Shown here: one piece after another, positions 28,275 to 38,442 of the stretch
Position numbering within the stretch: position 1 is the stretch's first letter
Layout: every line of letters starts with the position of its first letter
Origin: RPQJ01 sp963754125
GTDB lineage: Bacteria > Pseudomonadota > Gammaproteobacteria > Steroidobacterales > Steroidobacteraceae
Length of the DNA stretch: 64,000 nucleotides
Assembly: GCA_963754125.1 (NCBI GenBank)
Contig: CAVWEX010000007.1
Location: 1 to 64,000, forward strand
Reading direction: 5' to 3'
Notes under the pieces: model-generated
What the model was told of the DNA's origin: nothing
Database searches by the model: none
The model's input: the letters and a program-made list of their open reading frames with translations, nothing else
Position numbers and translations under genes: made by a program

Positions 28275-28757
28275 ATGGAGAATGGCGCTCTCGGACTCGA
28301 CCTGATCAAGCTGCTCGTGTTCCCGGTGGTCGGCTTCCTGGCGGGCTTCGCGGCGCAGTGGCTGCTGCAGGCACGCAGGTCGCGCGACGAACTGCTGCGT
28401 GCGCTCGCGACCGAGCGCGCCGCGGCGCTGCGCAACCTGTGGGCCATCACCACGCTGCCGCGCGAGATCACCTCGCTCGCGCCGGACGCCGCGGTGGGAG
28501 AGCCCGTGCGCCAGCGCCTGAACGCGGCGATCATGGACTGGTACACGGCGGGCGGTGGCGCGCTGTACCTGTCCTGGCACGCGACCCAGCGCGTGTTCGA
28601 CCTGCTCGACGGCCTGCGCTCGGAGGAGACCCGCCGTACCGCGCTCGAGGGACTCGTGTCGGCACTGCGGACGCGCCTGAAGTACGACAGCGGCATCTAT
28701 GCGCGCCCGGAGACCCGGCGGCCACTGCGCCGGCCCCGGCGGTCACCGTGGGAATGA
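28275..28757 (+). CDS. Hypothetical membrane-anchored protein
   Basis: 160 aa with one N-terminal transmembrane helix (LLVFPVVGFLAGFAAQWLL) then a cytoplasmic, Arg-rich alpha-helical domain. Not a recognised family. It starts 51 bp after frmA and its stop overlaps the next ATG (ATGA at 28754), so it is expressed with the alpha/beta hydrolase. The intact frame and coupling argue it is real. Confidence 0.6.
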   Translation: MENGALGLDLIKLLVFPVVGFLAGFAAQWLLQARRSRDELLRALATERAAALRNLWAITTLPREITSLAPDAAVGEPVRQRLNAAIMDWYTAGGGALYLSWHATQRVFDLLDGLRSEETRRTALEGLVSALRTRLKYDSGIYARPETRRPLRRPRRSPWE

Positions 28758-29863
28758 GGACGAGGAACCTGCTGGCACGCGCCGGATGGGGACGACGGCG
28801 ATCCGGCTGCGCCGCGACCTGTGGCCCTTTGAGGCTCGCCGTTGCAGCGCTCGCGCTGTGGGCGGTCGCGGCACCCGCCCGTGCCGAGGGACCGATCGAG
28901 GCCTATCCGCCGACCACGATCGTCGCCGTGCGCGATGCCGGCGTGCGCGACCTGCGCGGCACGTTCCGCGCCGCCGTCTGCGCCCGCCTGCCAGCCGACG
29001 GGCCGCCGTGCGAGGACGTACTGCTGAAGCTCGCGAACGAGCCTCCGGCCGCGCCTTTGCCGCGAGTTGAAGACCTCGCCCGCCGCTATCGGATCGGCTT
29101 CGTACCGGGCCTGTTCAACGAGTGCTTCGAGGACCTCGCGCGCCCGTTTTCCGACGTGCAGGCCGACCTCGAGGCGCGCGGGTTCACGGTGGACTATTTC
29201 GCGGTCGCGGGTCGCGGCTCGGTCGCGCAGAACGCCGCGCAGCTCGCTGGGCATTTCGTCACCCTGCCGGAGGACGATCGTCCCCTGATCGTGTTCGCCT
29301 ACTCCAAGGGCCTCGTGGACCTGCTCGAGTTCATGGTGCGCTACCCGGACCTGGCGCGACCCATCGCCGCGGTGGTGTCGGTCGCGGGGGCCTCGAACGG
29401 CAGCCCGCTCGCCGACCGCATGCACGCGATCTACCGCAGCCTCGGCGCGCAATTCCCGCTGCCGGGCTGCGCACGAGGCACGGGCGACGAGATCCTGGAC
29501 CTGCGCCCCGACACGCGCATCGCGTGGTGGCAGGACCACGGCGAGTCGCTGACCGTACCGATCTTCGCGCTGGTGGCGGCGCCGCAGCCGGACCGCGTCT
29601 CGCCGGCCACGCGGGCGACCTACAACGAGCTCGCGAAGATCGATCCGCGCAACGACGGCAAGCTGCTCTGGCAGGACCAGATCCCGCCGCGCAGCCACCT
29701 GCTCGGCTACGTGAACGCGGACCACTGGTCGATCGCAGTGCCCGTCCTGAAGGAGGCCCCGAAGGCCGCGTTCCTGTTCCGCGACACGGCGCCGCGCACG
29801 GCGCTGGCGGAAGCCGCCATCGAGGTCGTGGCCGCGACGCTTGCTGCGCGCCCGAAGGAGTAG
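28754..29863 (+). CDS. Exported alpha/beta-hydrolase-like protein
   Basis: 369-aa protein with an extended N-terminal signal (hydrophobic LRLAVAALALWAVAAPARA). The core fits an alpha/beta hydrolase: strand FVPGLFNECFED, then VFAYSKGLVDLLEFM, where AYSKG takes the place of the usual nucleophile elbow GxSxG (first Gly replaced by Ala), and a late His in NADHWSIAVP. The Asp/His geometry suggests catalysis but the non-canonical elbow leaves this open. Co-translated with the preceding gene and followed after 38 bp by the wax-ester synthase gene; a lipid or ester substrate is plausible. Confidence 0.6.
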   Translation: MRTRNLLARAGWGRRRSGCAATCGPLRLAVAALALWAVAAPARAEGPIEAYPPTTIVAVRDAGVRDLRGTFRAAVCARLPADGPPCEDVLLKLANEPPAAPLPRVEDLARRYRIGFVPGLFNECFEDLARPFSDVQADLEARGFTVDYFAVAGRGSVAQNAAQLAGHFVTLPEDDRPLIVFAYSKGLVDLLEFMVRYPDLARPIAAVVSVAGASNGSPLADRMHAIYRSLGAQFPLPGCARGTGDEILDLRPDTRIAWWQDHGESLTVPIFALVAAPQPDRVSPATRATYNELAKIDPRNDGKLLWQDQIPPRSHLLGYVNADHWSIAVPVLKEAPKAAFLFRDTAPRTALAEAAIEVVAATLAARPKE

Positions 29864-29901
29864 CATCCCCGCGAGCGCGTCCTCCTTAGGGTGACGAGAC
29901 C

Positions 29902-31315
29902 ATGCCGACGACGATCCGCCTGGGCCTGCAGGACAGGATGTTCCTGCTCGCGGACACGCGCGAGACACCGATGCACGTCGGCGGACTGCAGGTGTTCAGG
30001 ATCCCGCCTCGGTCGCCGGCCCACTTCGTCGCCCGGCTGTACGACGAGATGCGCGCGCATCCGGTCTCGGTGCCGCCGCTCAACTACCGGCTGGCGGGCG
30101 GCCTCACCGGCAAAGTCCTGCCGAGCTGGGAGGTTGCCGACGACGTGGACCTCGCCTACCACTTCCGCCACTCGGCGCTGCCGCGCCCGGGCGGCGAGCG
30201 CGAGCTCGGCGAGCTCGTCTCGCGCCTGCACTCGAACCACATGGACCTGTCGCGGCCCCTCTGGGAGTACCACCTCATCTCGGGGCTCGCCGGCAGGCGC
30301 TTCGCCATCTACACCAAGCTGCACCACGCGATGTTCGACGGCGCGGCCGGCATGCGCCTCATGAACTTCTCGACCGACCCGACGACGAGCTTCGGCCCGC
30401 CGTTCTGGGCGGACCCGTCGCGGCGCCGCGAGGAACCGGGCGCTCGCCCGAGCCCGTTGCTCGATTGGCTGCCGGCCCTCGTCGAGGACGAGGTCAAGTC
30501 GCTGCCGAGCCTCGCTGCGCGGGCTCGCGGCCACGGCCCGCGCGGCGATCGGCGTCGGCGCCCCGCCCGACCTCACCTCGATCGCCGAGGCGCCGCGCAT
30601 GCTCTTTAACGTCCGCGTCGGCGCCCAGCGCCGCGTCGCGACCTATGCCGTGCGCCTCGCCCGTCTCCAGGCCGTAGGCAAGGTCACCGGCGCCACCGTC
30701 AACGAGGTGCTGCTTGCCGTGTGCAGCGGCGCACTGCGGCGCTACTTGATCGAGCGCGACGCCCTGCCCGTGGAGTCGCTGATCTCGGCGGTGCCGATGG
30801 CGCTGCACCACGAGCAAGGTGCGGCGGCCGGCAACGCGGTGACCTGCCTCAACGCGCGACTCGGCACCGACATCGAGGACGTGCGCCAGCGCTTCGAGAC
30901 CATCTGCCGCACGAGCGCTGCCGGCAAGGCGCAGCTGCGCGGCATGACCCGCACCGCCGCGATGCACTTCGCCACGCTGCTCAGCGTGCCGCTGCTCGTC
31001 TCGTGGCTGCCGGGCATGGACCGGCTGATCGGCCCGCAGTCGAACCTGCTCATCTCGAACGTGCCCGGTCCGCGCAAGCGCCTGTACTTCCACGGCGCCG
31101 GGATGCTTGCGCACTACCCCGTCTCGCAGGTTGGCCACGGCATGGCGCTCAACATCACCGTGATCAGCTACGCGGGCGGCCTGTACTTCGGGTTCGTCGC
31201 CTGTCCGGACGCCGTGCCGAGCGTGCAGCGGCTCGCGATCCACATGGAGTCGTCGATGGAGGAACTCGAAGCGACGTTTCGGGCCGCACCGGGCGCGAAG
31301 CGCAGGCCGCGCTGA
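29902..31315 (+). CDS. Wax ester synthase/diacylglycerol acyltransferase (WS/DGAT), copy 1 (frame-broken)
   Basis: Bifunctional acyltransferase making wax esters or triacylglycerol from acyl-CoA. The catalytic motif HHAMFDG (HHxxxDG) is at residues 141-147. Later marks include VNEVLLAVCSGALR, PLLVSWLPG and LLISNVPGP with LYFHGA, all typical of the C-terminal domain. One +1 break near 30525 splits the gene; the second frame continues to 31315. Repaired length of about 470 aa is normal. Identity with copy 2 at 43542 is low, so they are likely distinct enzymes rather than a recent duplication. Confidence 0.88.
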
Positions 31316-31329
31316 GTCGCGCTCAGAGC

Positions 31330-33525
31330 TTGATCTTCAGTCGCAGACTGCTGACGAACAGCGCGATTGCCGTGCCGCGCTGGATCAGACGCGCGGGCTG
31401 GGCGGCCGCGATCGCCTACGTCGGGTATCTCATCCTCGGCAACCTGCTGCTGAACCTTCCGGTCGGCCGGCAACTGGCGAACCTGCGGCCCCACAAGTTC
31501 GTTACCGGCTGGAGCAGCGCCTGGACGCTGTATCCGGGCCACGCCCACGTCAACGACCTGCGCATCGCCGGCCACATCCGCCACACGGTGTGGTCCGTCC
31601 AGGCGGACGCGGCGAGCGGACGACTCGCCCTGCTGCCGCTGCTGACGAAGGAGCTGCGCATTGCCGGCGCGAAGGCGAGCGGTGTGACGGGCGGCACGAG
31701 CCTGATCGACCTCGAGCGGCTGCCGCCCGAGCCCAGGTCGGGCGGCTGGACGGTGAGATTCGACCACGCGGTCGCCGACGGCGTGCGTTACGCGTACTTC
31801 GAGGACCTCGTGCTGGTGGGTAACGGACATGCCGAGATCCGCTTCGTGAAGGTCCTGCGCGGCGGCCCGATGGAAGTGCTGCCGTCCCGGGCGACGTTCG
31901 CGGATGGCGTCGTATGGCGGGATGGCGCCGCGCTGGCGCGGGACGCCACGATCGAGACCCGCTTCTCGGTGGACCGTCATGTGCGTGCTGAGGCGCCCGG
32001 GATCCTCAAGCTGGCCAAGATCGACCTGGAGATCGAGATCGAGGCGACGCCGGCCGGCGTCTCGATCGAGACGCCGGCCGGCGAAAAGCCCGAAGTGCGA
32101 ATCGTCGAGGGCCCCGGGGCGCTGGACGTACGCCTCCACTGGTTGCGCGGCTCGCTCGCACCCGGCGGCACGCTGCGGATGACGGTGCCCGTGCAGGACG
32201 ATCTCGAGGGCCGGGTCGCGACCACGCTCGCGAACCTCGCCCTGGACGTCGCCGACGACGAGTTGCGGCTCACCGGCATGCTTGCGCCTTCGGGCAACGC
32301 CGCCGTGCGGGCGGACGCGGACCTCCGCATCCGCGGCAGGGAGATTCCGGTGCCTGACATCGCACTACTGGTGCCGCGCACCTCCGGCCATGTCACGGGG
32401 CAGTGGCGATTCGCGTCGCTCGCCTGGCTCGGGGCGTTCGTGCCGGGATCGCGACTCATGTCGTTCGACGGCGCCGGGAGCGTGATCGCCGACCTGAATC
32501 TCAAGGACGGCCAGGTCGCGCCGGGCAGCGTCCTCAGGGTGCCGCACGTCGCCGCGACCGCCCACGCGCTCGGCAACCGCTTCGAGGGCGACGCGCGGGC
32601 CGAGATCCGTTTCCAGGTGGCCGAGGCCGGAAAGCTGCGACCGCACCTCGACCTCGTCATGGACCGCTTCGAGATCGCCCCCGAGGACGCGCCGGGCCGG
32701 CCGTACGTGAATGGAAGCAACCTCGAGGTCCAGGCGGACGCGGAGGGTGAACTCGACGAGCTCAGCGACCGGTTCCACGCGCGACTCAGGTTCACCGACG
32801 CCGAGGTTCCGGACCTGCGCGCGTACAACCGCTACCTGCCGAGGACCCGCGTGCGGTTCGAAGGCGGCACGGGCCGGCTGAGCGGAGACCTCTACTTCGA
32901 CGCCGCGGGCGACGTCGGCCGCGGCACGTTCAGGGTCGTGGGCCGGGGCGTGCGTCTCGGGGTGGCTGGCCTGACGCTGAACGGCGATCTCGAGATGGAC
33001 ACGAAACTGCGCCGCGCCGATCTCGGGCAGCACACATTCACCGTGGATGGCAGCCGGATTTCGCTGAAGCGGGTCCGGGTCTCGGATGACGAGGGTCTGA
33101 TCGCAAGCGACTGGTGGGCCGACGCGGATCTCGACGACGCGCGCCTCGACTGGGACAAGCCCATTTCCCTCGACAGCCGGTTGCAGGCACGCATGAAGGA
33201 CGTCAGCGTGCTGCTCGGCCTCTACGCACGCCGCAAGGAGCTGCCCGACTGGGTAGGCAGGATCCTGGACGCCGGTGAGGCGACCGCGCAGGGCAGGGTG
33301 CAGTGGAAAGGCGACACGCTGCTGCTCGCGCCTTTCGAGGCCAGTAACGAGCGCTTCGACGTCGAGGCCCGATTACGATTGCAGCAGAAGAGGCTCGACG
33401 GCGACCTGTTCGCCCGCTGGGGCGTATTGAGCCTGGGAGTCGAGCTCGCGGACGGCGAGAAGCATTACCACCTCGTGGGCGCCCGCAAGTGGTTCGACGG
33501 GCGGCCCGTCCCTGTTCTGCGATAA
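31330..33525 (+). CDS. AsmA/DUF748-like membrane-anchored protein
   Basis: About 730 aa. One N-terminal transmembrane helix (AAAIAYVGYLILGNLLL) is followed by a long beta-rich region of repeating strands, as in AsmA/TamB-like and DUF748 proteins, which help outer-membrane lipid or protein traffic as periplasmic beta bridges. No catalytic motif is seen. No ATG fits; TTG at 31330 or GTG at 31372 are both possible and neither has a Shine-Dalgarno, so translation may be coupled to the WS/DGAT stop 14 bp upstream. The frame is unbroken over 2.2 kb. Confidence 0.62.
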   Translation: MIFSRRLLTNSAIAVPRWIRRAGWAAAIAYVGYLILGNLLLNLPVGRQLANLRPHKFVTGWSSAWTLYPGHAHVNDLRIAGHIRHTVWSVQADAASGRLALLPLLTKELRIAGAKASGVTGGTSLIDLERLPPEPRSGGWTVRFDHAVADGVRYAYFEDLVLVGNGHAEIRFVKVLRGGPMEVLPSRATFADGVVWRDGAALARDATIETRFSVDRHVRAEAPGILKLAKIDLEIEIEATPAGVSIETPAGEKPEVRIVEGPGALDVRLHWLRGSLAPGGTLRMTVPVQDDLEGRVATTLANLALDVADDELRLTGMLAPSGNAAVRADADLRIRGREIPVPDIALLVPRTSGHVTGQWRFASLAWLGAFVPGSRLMSFDGAGSVIADLNLKDGQVAPGSVLRVPHVAATAHALGNRFEGDARAEIRFQVAEAGKLRPHLDLVMDRFEIAPEDAPGRPYVNGSNLEVQADAEGELDELSDRFHARLRFTDAEVPDLRAYNRYLPRTRVRFEGGTGRLSGDLYFDAAGDVGRGTFRVVGRGVRLGVAGLTLNGDLEMDTKLRRADLGQHTFTVDGSRISLKRVRVSDDEGLIASDWWADADLDDARLDWDKPISLDSRLQARMKDVSVLLGLYARRKELPDWVGRILDAGEATAQGRVQWKGDTLLLAPFEASNERFDVEARLRLQQKRLDGDLFARWGVLSLGVELADGEKHYHLVGARKWFDGRPVPVLR

Positions 33526-33536
33526 GGTGACCAAAG

Positions 33537-34386
33537 ATGAAGATTCTCTCCGAACACGCCTGCTACGGCGGCACGCAGCGCTTCCTCGCCCACGACTCGC
33601 GCGAGTGCGCGACCGAGATGCGCTTCGCGGTGTACGAACCGCCGCAGGCCCGGCACGGCCGCGTGCCGGTGCTTTACTACCTCGCGGGGCTGACCTGCAC
33701 CGAGGAGACCTTCATGATCAAGGCGGGCGCGCAGCGGCTCGCCGCCGAGCTCGGGCTCCTGCTCGTTGCACCCGACACCAGCCCGCGGCAGCCGCGACTG
33801 CCGGGCGACGATGCGAGCTGGGATTTCGGCCTCGGCGCGGGCTTCTACGTGGACGCAACCGAGGCGCCGTGGTCCGCGCACTACCGGATGTACTCCTACG
33901 TGACGCGCGAGCTGCCGGAGCTCATCGCCGCGCACTTCCCGGCGGACACCGCGCGCAGCGGCATCTTCGGCCACTCGATGGGCGGGCACGGCGCGCTCGT
34001 CTGCGCGCTGCGCAACCCCGCGCAGTACCGCTCGCTGTCGGCCTTCGCGCCGATCGCGGCGCCGATGCAGTGCCCGTGGGGCCGCAAGGCGTTCACCGGT
34101 TACCTCGGCGTCGACGAGTCACGGCTGGCTCGACTACGACTCGAGCGTGTTGGTCGCGCAACGGCCGTTCCACTCGCCGATCCTCGTGGACCAGGGCACG
34201 GCCGACAAATTCCTCGCCGAGCAACTGAACCCCGAAGTGTTCGCGGACGCCTGCCGGCGCTCGGGCCAGCCCTTCGAGCTACGCATGCACGCGGGCTACG
34301 ACCACGGCTACTGGTTCATCCAGACCTTCATGGAGGATCACATGCGGTGGCATGCGCGGCAGCTCGGGCATTCAAGCGGGGCGTGA
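33537..34386 (+). CDS. fghA: S-formylglutathione hydrolase (frame-broken)
   Basis: Serine esterase splitting S-formylglutathione to formate and glutathione, completing the pathway begun by frmA. Family signatures: YYLAGLTCTEETF, ASWDFGLGAGFYVDATE and GHSMGGHGAL (catalytic Ser), with a downstream Asp/His in the second frame (YDHGYWFI). The frame breaks near 34125 (CGGCTGG; one extra base); joining gives about 282 aa, the normal size. It starts 11 bp after the AsmA-like gene. Confidence 0.92.
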
Positions 34387-34480
34387 TTCGGCACCCGGGT
34401 CGACCACGCTCGCGCCAACCGCGGGCTCGCCGCCGCCGGAGCGCGCACCCTCGAGACGCCTCGCCTGCGTCCCGCTCCTG

Positions 34481-34900
34481 TCAGCCTGCCGAGCACTGCA
34501 GCAGCACCGTCCGCTCGAGTCCCGCATAGCGGTGGCGCAGCGCCGCGCGGTAAGTGGGGTCGGCCATCATCGCGAGGAAATGCCGCCGCGACGGGTAGCG
34601 CACCACCAGCACCTCGTCCCAGTCGGTCTCGGGCTGCCCTGCGGCGCCGATGAACACCTGCTGCACGGGCCCCTGGAACACGACCTTGGCCTGGCTCACG
34701 GCCCCGACGGTTTCGGTGAAGGCGGTCTTATACCGGCCGTAGGCCTCGCTACCCGTGCACGGCGCCTCGTCGCCGTCCTCGTACCGCGCCTGTGCCCGGA
34801 ACTTGAGCAGGTTGACCATGGTGATGGGTCGGTCGTCCGGCACGTCTCGGAGCGCGCGCACCTGGTCGGCCGTGGGATCGATGCTGCGATCGACGAACAT
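34481..34900 (-). CDS. DUF1330 domain protein
   Basis: 139-aa dimeric alpha/beta ferredoxin-like protein of the DUF1330 group: VNLLKFRAQARY, SEAYGRYKTAF, VLVVRYPSRRHFLAMMADP and RHRYAGLERTVLL. Members are small cytosolic proteins without a proven activity. The ATG at 34900 is preceded by GGAGTG, which lies in the 3' end of the aminotransferase gene, five bases upstream, so the two are co-transcribed. Confidence 0.8.
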   Translation of the reverse strand: MFVDRSIDPTADQVRALRDVPDDRPITMVNLLKFRAQARYEDGDEAPCTGSEAYGRYKTAFTETVGAVSQAKVVFQGPVQQVFIGAAGQPETDWDEVLVVRYPSRRHFLAMMADPTYRAALRHRYAGLERTVLLQCSAG

Positions 34901-34905
34901 GGCAT

Positions 34906-35816
34906 TCACTCCGGTTGAACCAACAACGTGCCTTCCCGCGACGTCATCTGCCTGAACAGCTCCGAGAGCCGCCGCGTCACCGCCCCTGGCCGGCCGTCGC
35001 CGATCACGCGCCCGTCCACGCGCGTCACCGGCGGCGAGCTCGCCCATCGTGCCCGAGCAGAACATCTCGTCGGCCCGATAGGCCTCGGTGAGCGAGAGGT
35101 CGCGCTCCTCGCAGGGAATGCCGTGCGTCGCGCAGAGCTCGAGCACGGCGCCGCGCGTGATGCCCTCGGGACAGGCGACGAGACGCGGCGTGAGCACGCG
35201 GCCGCCCGCCACGAGAAAGACGTGCGTCGCGTTCGTCTCGGCGATGAAGCCGCGCGTGTCGAGCATCAGCGCGTCGTCGGCGCCCGCGACGTTCGCCTCG
35301 ATCTTGGCGAGGATCGACTGGATCAGGTTGTTGTGGTGGATCTTCGGGTCGAGGCAGTCGGGCGGGAAGCGGCGCACGCTGCTGGTGACGAGCGCGAGGC
35401 CGTCGCTGTCGTACACCGGCGGCTTGTGCTCGGCGAGCACGATCAGCGTCGGGCCCGACTGGTTGAGGCGCGGGTCCATGCCGGAGGTCACTTTCACGCC
35501 GCGCGTGAGGGTGAGGCGGATGTGCACGCCGTCGGTCATGCTGATTCGCCTCGAGCGTGCGGCGGATCTCGTCGACGATCTGCTCGCGCGACGGGATGTC
35601 CGCGAACGCCAGCGCCTTCGCCGAACCCACCAGCCGGTCGAGGTGCTGCTCGAGACGGAAGATGCGGCCGGAATACAGTCGCAAGCCCTCCCACACCGCA
35701 TCGCCGCCCTGCACGGACGAATCGAACGGGCTCACGCCCGCCTCGTCGCGGTGCACGAGCCGGCCGTTGATGTTGACGATCAGGTCGCGGTTACGTGGAT
35801 CGAACTTCTGCAGCAC
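34906..35816 (-). CDS. Class IV PLP-dependent aminotransferase, branched-chain type (frame-broken)
   Basis: Fold type IV transaminase (about 300 aa). N-terminal marks NINGRLVHRDEAGVSPFDSSVQ and VWEGLRLY; the PLP-binding Lys is in DPKIHHNNLIQSILAKIEAN; LDTRGFIAETNATHVFLV is the cofactor-phosphate region; EMFCSGTMGELA closes the site. Most like branched-chain amino acid aminotransferases (IlvE), though D-amino-acid or lyase relatives share these motifs. Breaks near 35535 and 35035 (GCCGCCGGTG). First gene of the minus-strand group; the sulfotransferase-like gene ends 24 bp upstream of it. Confidence 0.83.
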
Positions 35817-35840
35817 GCGGGACTCCCCTCAGGATTTGCT

Positions 35841-36566
35841 TCAAGCGCGCAGGCGATGGGCGCGCAACTTCTCGTACAGTGGCCGGCAAAGCGCCTCGAG
35901 GTCGGCGAGCGGCCCGGTCAGCAGCGGGACGGCGGCGGCCTCCGTACGCTCGAAGCCGGTCGAACGCTCGACCCGCTCGTACCAGTGCTTCGCCCAGATG
36001 CCGTCGGTCGGACGCGGTCCGGCCGGCCACGACAGCATTCGCGGCGAGAAAGGGACATCCAGCGCGGTACACAGCGCGCGCAGCATCGCCTCGGGCGCGG
36101 CGAGCAGGTCGGCCGCATCCACCACGGGCGGCACGCGTCCGGTGCGGTGCACCACGTCGTCGAAGATCTCGACCTGCTGCGGCAGGCCGGTGGCATCGAG
36201 GTCGAAGCGGCCGAGCTTTTCCTCGAGCGAGGCAAGCATCGGCGCCGGGTCGCGGATCAGGAAGGCGTGCGTCATCGACGCGAGCCACTCGCGGCCCATG
36301 TGCGGCAGCAGGTGATGCGACATCTGCTTCTGGTAAAGGATCCCGACATCAGGCGGCAACGGCGCCAGCAGCGACTCGACCACACGCCGCCAGTCGGTCT
36401 CGTGGTGCGCGAGGATCTCGTCGCGGCCCGGGTGTTCGAGGCCCGTGACCTCGAGGTAGTGGGCGTAGAAGGGCTCGTCCACGACCCGCGTGTCGGCGCG
36501 GTTCCCCCACGAACGCATGAACGCCGTCGAGACGTTGCGCGGTCCCGACCAGATCGCCAGGCGCAT
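35841..36566 (-). CDS. Sulfotransferase-like P-loop protein
   Basis: 241-aa protein starting MRLAIWSGPRNVSTAFMRSW, a 5'-phosphosulfate-loop-like motif seen in a sulfotransferase-family group often found beside class IV aminotransferases. Further marks: DEPFYAHYL, YQKQMSHHL, and HAFLIRDPAPMLASL, resembling the 3'-phosphate-binding motif with RDP. A real sulfotransferase would use PAPS; the acceptor is unknown. The ATG at 36566 shares a base with the preceding methyltransferase stop. Confidence 0.72.
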   Translation of the reverse strand: MRLAIWSGPRNVSTAFMRSWGNRADTRVVDEPFYAHYLEVTGLEHPGRDEILAHHETDWRRVVESLLAPLPPDVGILYQKQMSHHLLPHMGREWLASMTHAFLIRDPAPMLASLEEKLGRFDLDATGLPQQVEIFDDVVHRTGRVPPVVDAADLLAAPEAMLRALCTALDVPFSPRMLSWPAGPRPTDGIWAKHWYERVERSTGFERTEAAAVPLLTGPLADLEALCRPLYEKLRAHRLRA

Positions 36567-37364
36567 CACGTCGCGGGCTTGCGGAACCTGAACACGAACT
36601 GGTCCGTCTTGCCGCGGATCGCCGGGTTGAAGACGCCGATCGTGTGGTCGTCGGCCGGGTGCGCGAGCGCCTCGCTCGCGGCTTCGAACACGAAGCCGGC
36701 GCGCTCGAAGTCGCGCTTCACGACCGCCGGGTCGATGCGATGCAGCTTGTCCACGACCTCGGAAGCCTCGCCGCCCGGCGCGGCCACGTGGTCCTGCACC
36801 AGGATCACTCCGCCCGGCTTCAGCGCCGCGTGCAGCTTGGCGAGCAGCAGCGACGGGTCGGTCGGCGGCCAGGAGCCGTCCGCCGGACGCCAGTACAGGT
36901 CGTGGTACGACATGACGAAGATCGCGGCGTCGAGACTGGCCGGCTCGAGCTCGAGTTCCTCGAGCGTGCTCGTGACCTGCCGCACGTTCGGCAGGCGGTT
37001 CCCCGCGTAGCGCGCGGCGATGCCCTTCTCCGCGAATTTCGCGTACGGCGGATTGTTGTAGGCGATCACCTCGCCCTCGCTGCCCACGATCCGCGCCAGC
37101 AGCTCGGTGTAGTAGCCGCCCGCGGACGATCGCGTCCAGCACCCGCATGCCCGGCGCGACACCGAGGAAGCCGAGGATCTCGTCCGGCTTGCGCGTCGCG
37201 TCCTGCTCGCGGTCCGTGGCGGGGCGCCCGGGGTCTGCAATCGCAGCCGCGATCGACTTGTGTTGCGTCGGCGCTTCCGTCGCAATCGCCTCGGGCCAGG
37301 CTTTCGACATCGGCCAGCACAGCGTGAGCGCGAATGCAGTCACCAGCATCATCGTGCGACTCAT
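36566..37364 (-). CDS. Exported class I SAM-methyltransferase-like protein, paralogue (frame-broken)
   Basis: About 265 aa. A signal peptide (MMLVTAFALTLCWPMSKA) precedes a methyltransferase core with motif I split by a break near 37125 (GVAPGMRVLDA ... GGYYTELLARIVG) and SYHDLYWRP, KPGGVILVQDH. C-terminal ADDHTIGVFNPAIRGKTDQFVF is diagnostic for this periplasmic group. It overlaps the sulfotransferase-like gene by 1 nt (TGATG). Paralogue of the gene at 15663-16532. Confidence 0.78.
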
Positions 37365-37477
37365 GGCTGTCTCCCTCGACCGGTGTGACGATCGCTCCAA
37401 TCGGTGCTTCGCGGTCGCGGCCTAGACTACCTCATCGCAAAGCGAACGGGCGCCGTGCCGGCTGCACAGCCGCAACG

Positions 37478-38303
37478 TCAGGCGAGCGCGCGGTAAGCCA
37501 TACGCAGGGCGACGATCATCAGGAACACTCCGAACGCGGCGGACAGGCGCCGCCGGTCGAGCGAGTGCGCGAGGCGGGCACCCAGTGGCGCCACGGCCCA
37601 GGCCACGGGCGCCACGACCATGAAACCCGGCGAGGCTCACGTAGCCCACGGTCCACGGTGGCATCGGGTTGCCCGCGGTGCCAGCCGCGAGGTAACCGAG
37701 CGTGGCCGGCACGCTGATCCACAGCCCGAGCAGCGCCGCCGTGCCGACCGCCTTGTGTACCGGCTCGCCGCAGAGCGTCATCGCCGGCACGGTCAGCGTG
37801 CCGCCGCCGATGCCCATCATCGCGGAGACGGCGCCGATCAAAGCGGGGATGAGCGCGCCGCCAAAGCCGCCCGGCAGCGAGCGCCGCAGCACGAGCTGGT
37901 CGAGGGGCAGCAGCATCTTGAGTGCGGCCAGGAGCGCCACGATCCCGAAGATGCCGGCGAGCACCCGGGCGTCCACGCGCGAGGCCAGCAGCGCCCCGAC
38001 CAGCGCGCCCGCCACGATCGGCAGCGACCAGCGCCGGACCACTGCGCCGTCAACGGCACCGCGCTTTGCGTGCGACCGAGACGAGGAGATCGAGGTCGGC
38101 ACGATGGTCGCCATCGAGGTGGCGACCGCCACGTGCAGCGCCACCGTCGGATCGACGCCTGCGAGCGTGAGGGCCATGTCGAGCGCCGGCACGATGACGA
38201 TGCCGCCGCCGACCCCGAGCAGTCCCGCGAGCAGCCCGCCCGCGGCGCCGGCGCCGAGCAGCGCGACCAACATCGGCAGCCATTGAATCGCCGCTTCGTG
38301 CAC
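37478..38303 (-). CDS. TauE/SafE (TSUP) family membrane permease (frame-broken)
   Basis: Eight-helix inner-membrane permease of the TSUP family, members of which export or import sulfite, sulfoacetate or other organosulfur anions. Two family repeats are visible: GGLLAGLLGVGGGIVIVPAL and ALIGAVSAMMGIGGGTLTVP. A break near 37617 (one extra T in a T run) precedes the last helices. GTG at 38303 is chosen; an ATG at 38354 would add a non-membrane N-terminus. Substrate cannot be read, though a sulfotransferase-like gene lies nearby. Confidence 0.83.
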
Positions 38304-38442
38304 GAACGGACCCCGACCTCGCCATCGTGGAAAACCGCGGAAGTCTAGCGGCATTGGGTCGTCCCCGCCTCCGGCTGCGACCTTGCGGGTATAGTCCGCG
38401 GACAACGAGCGGTCGGCCGCGTGAGCCGGTCCGGGGGATCCC

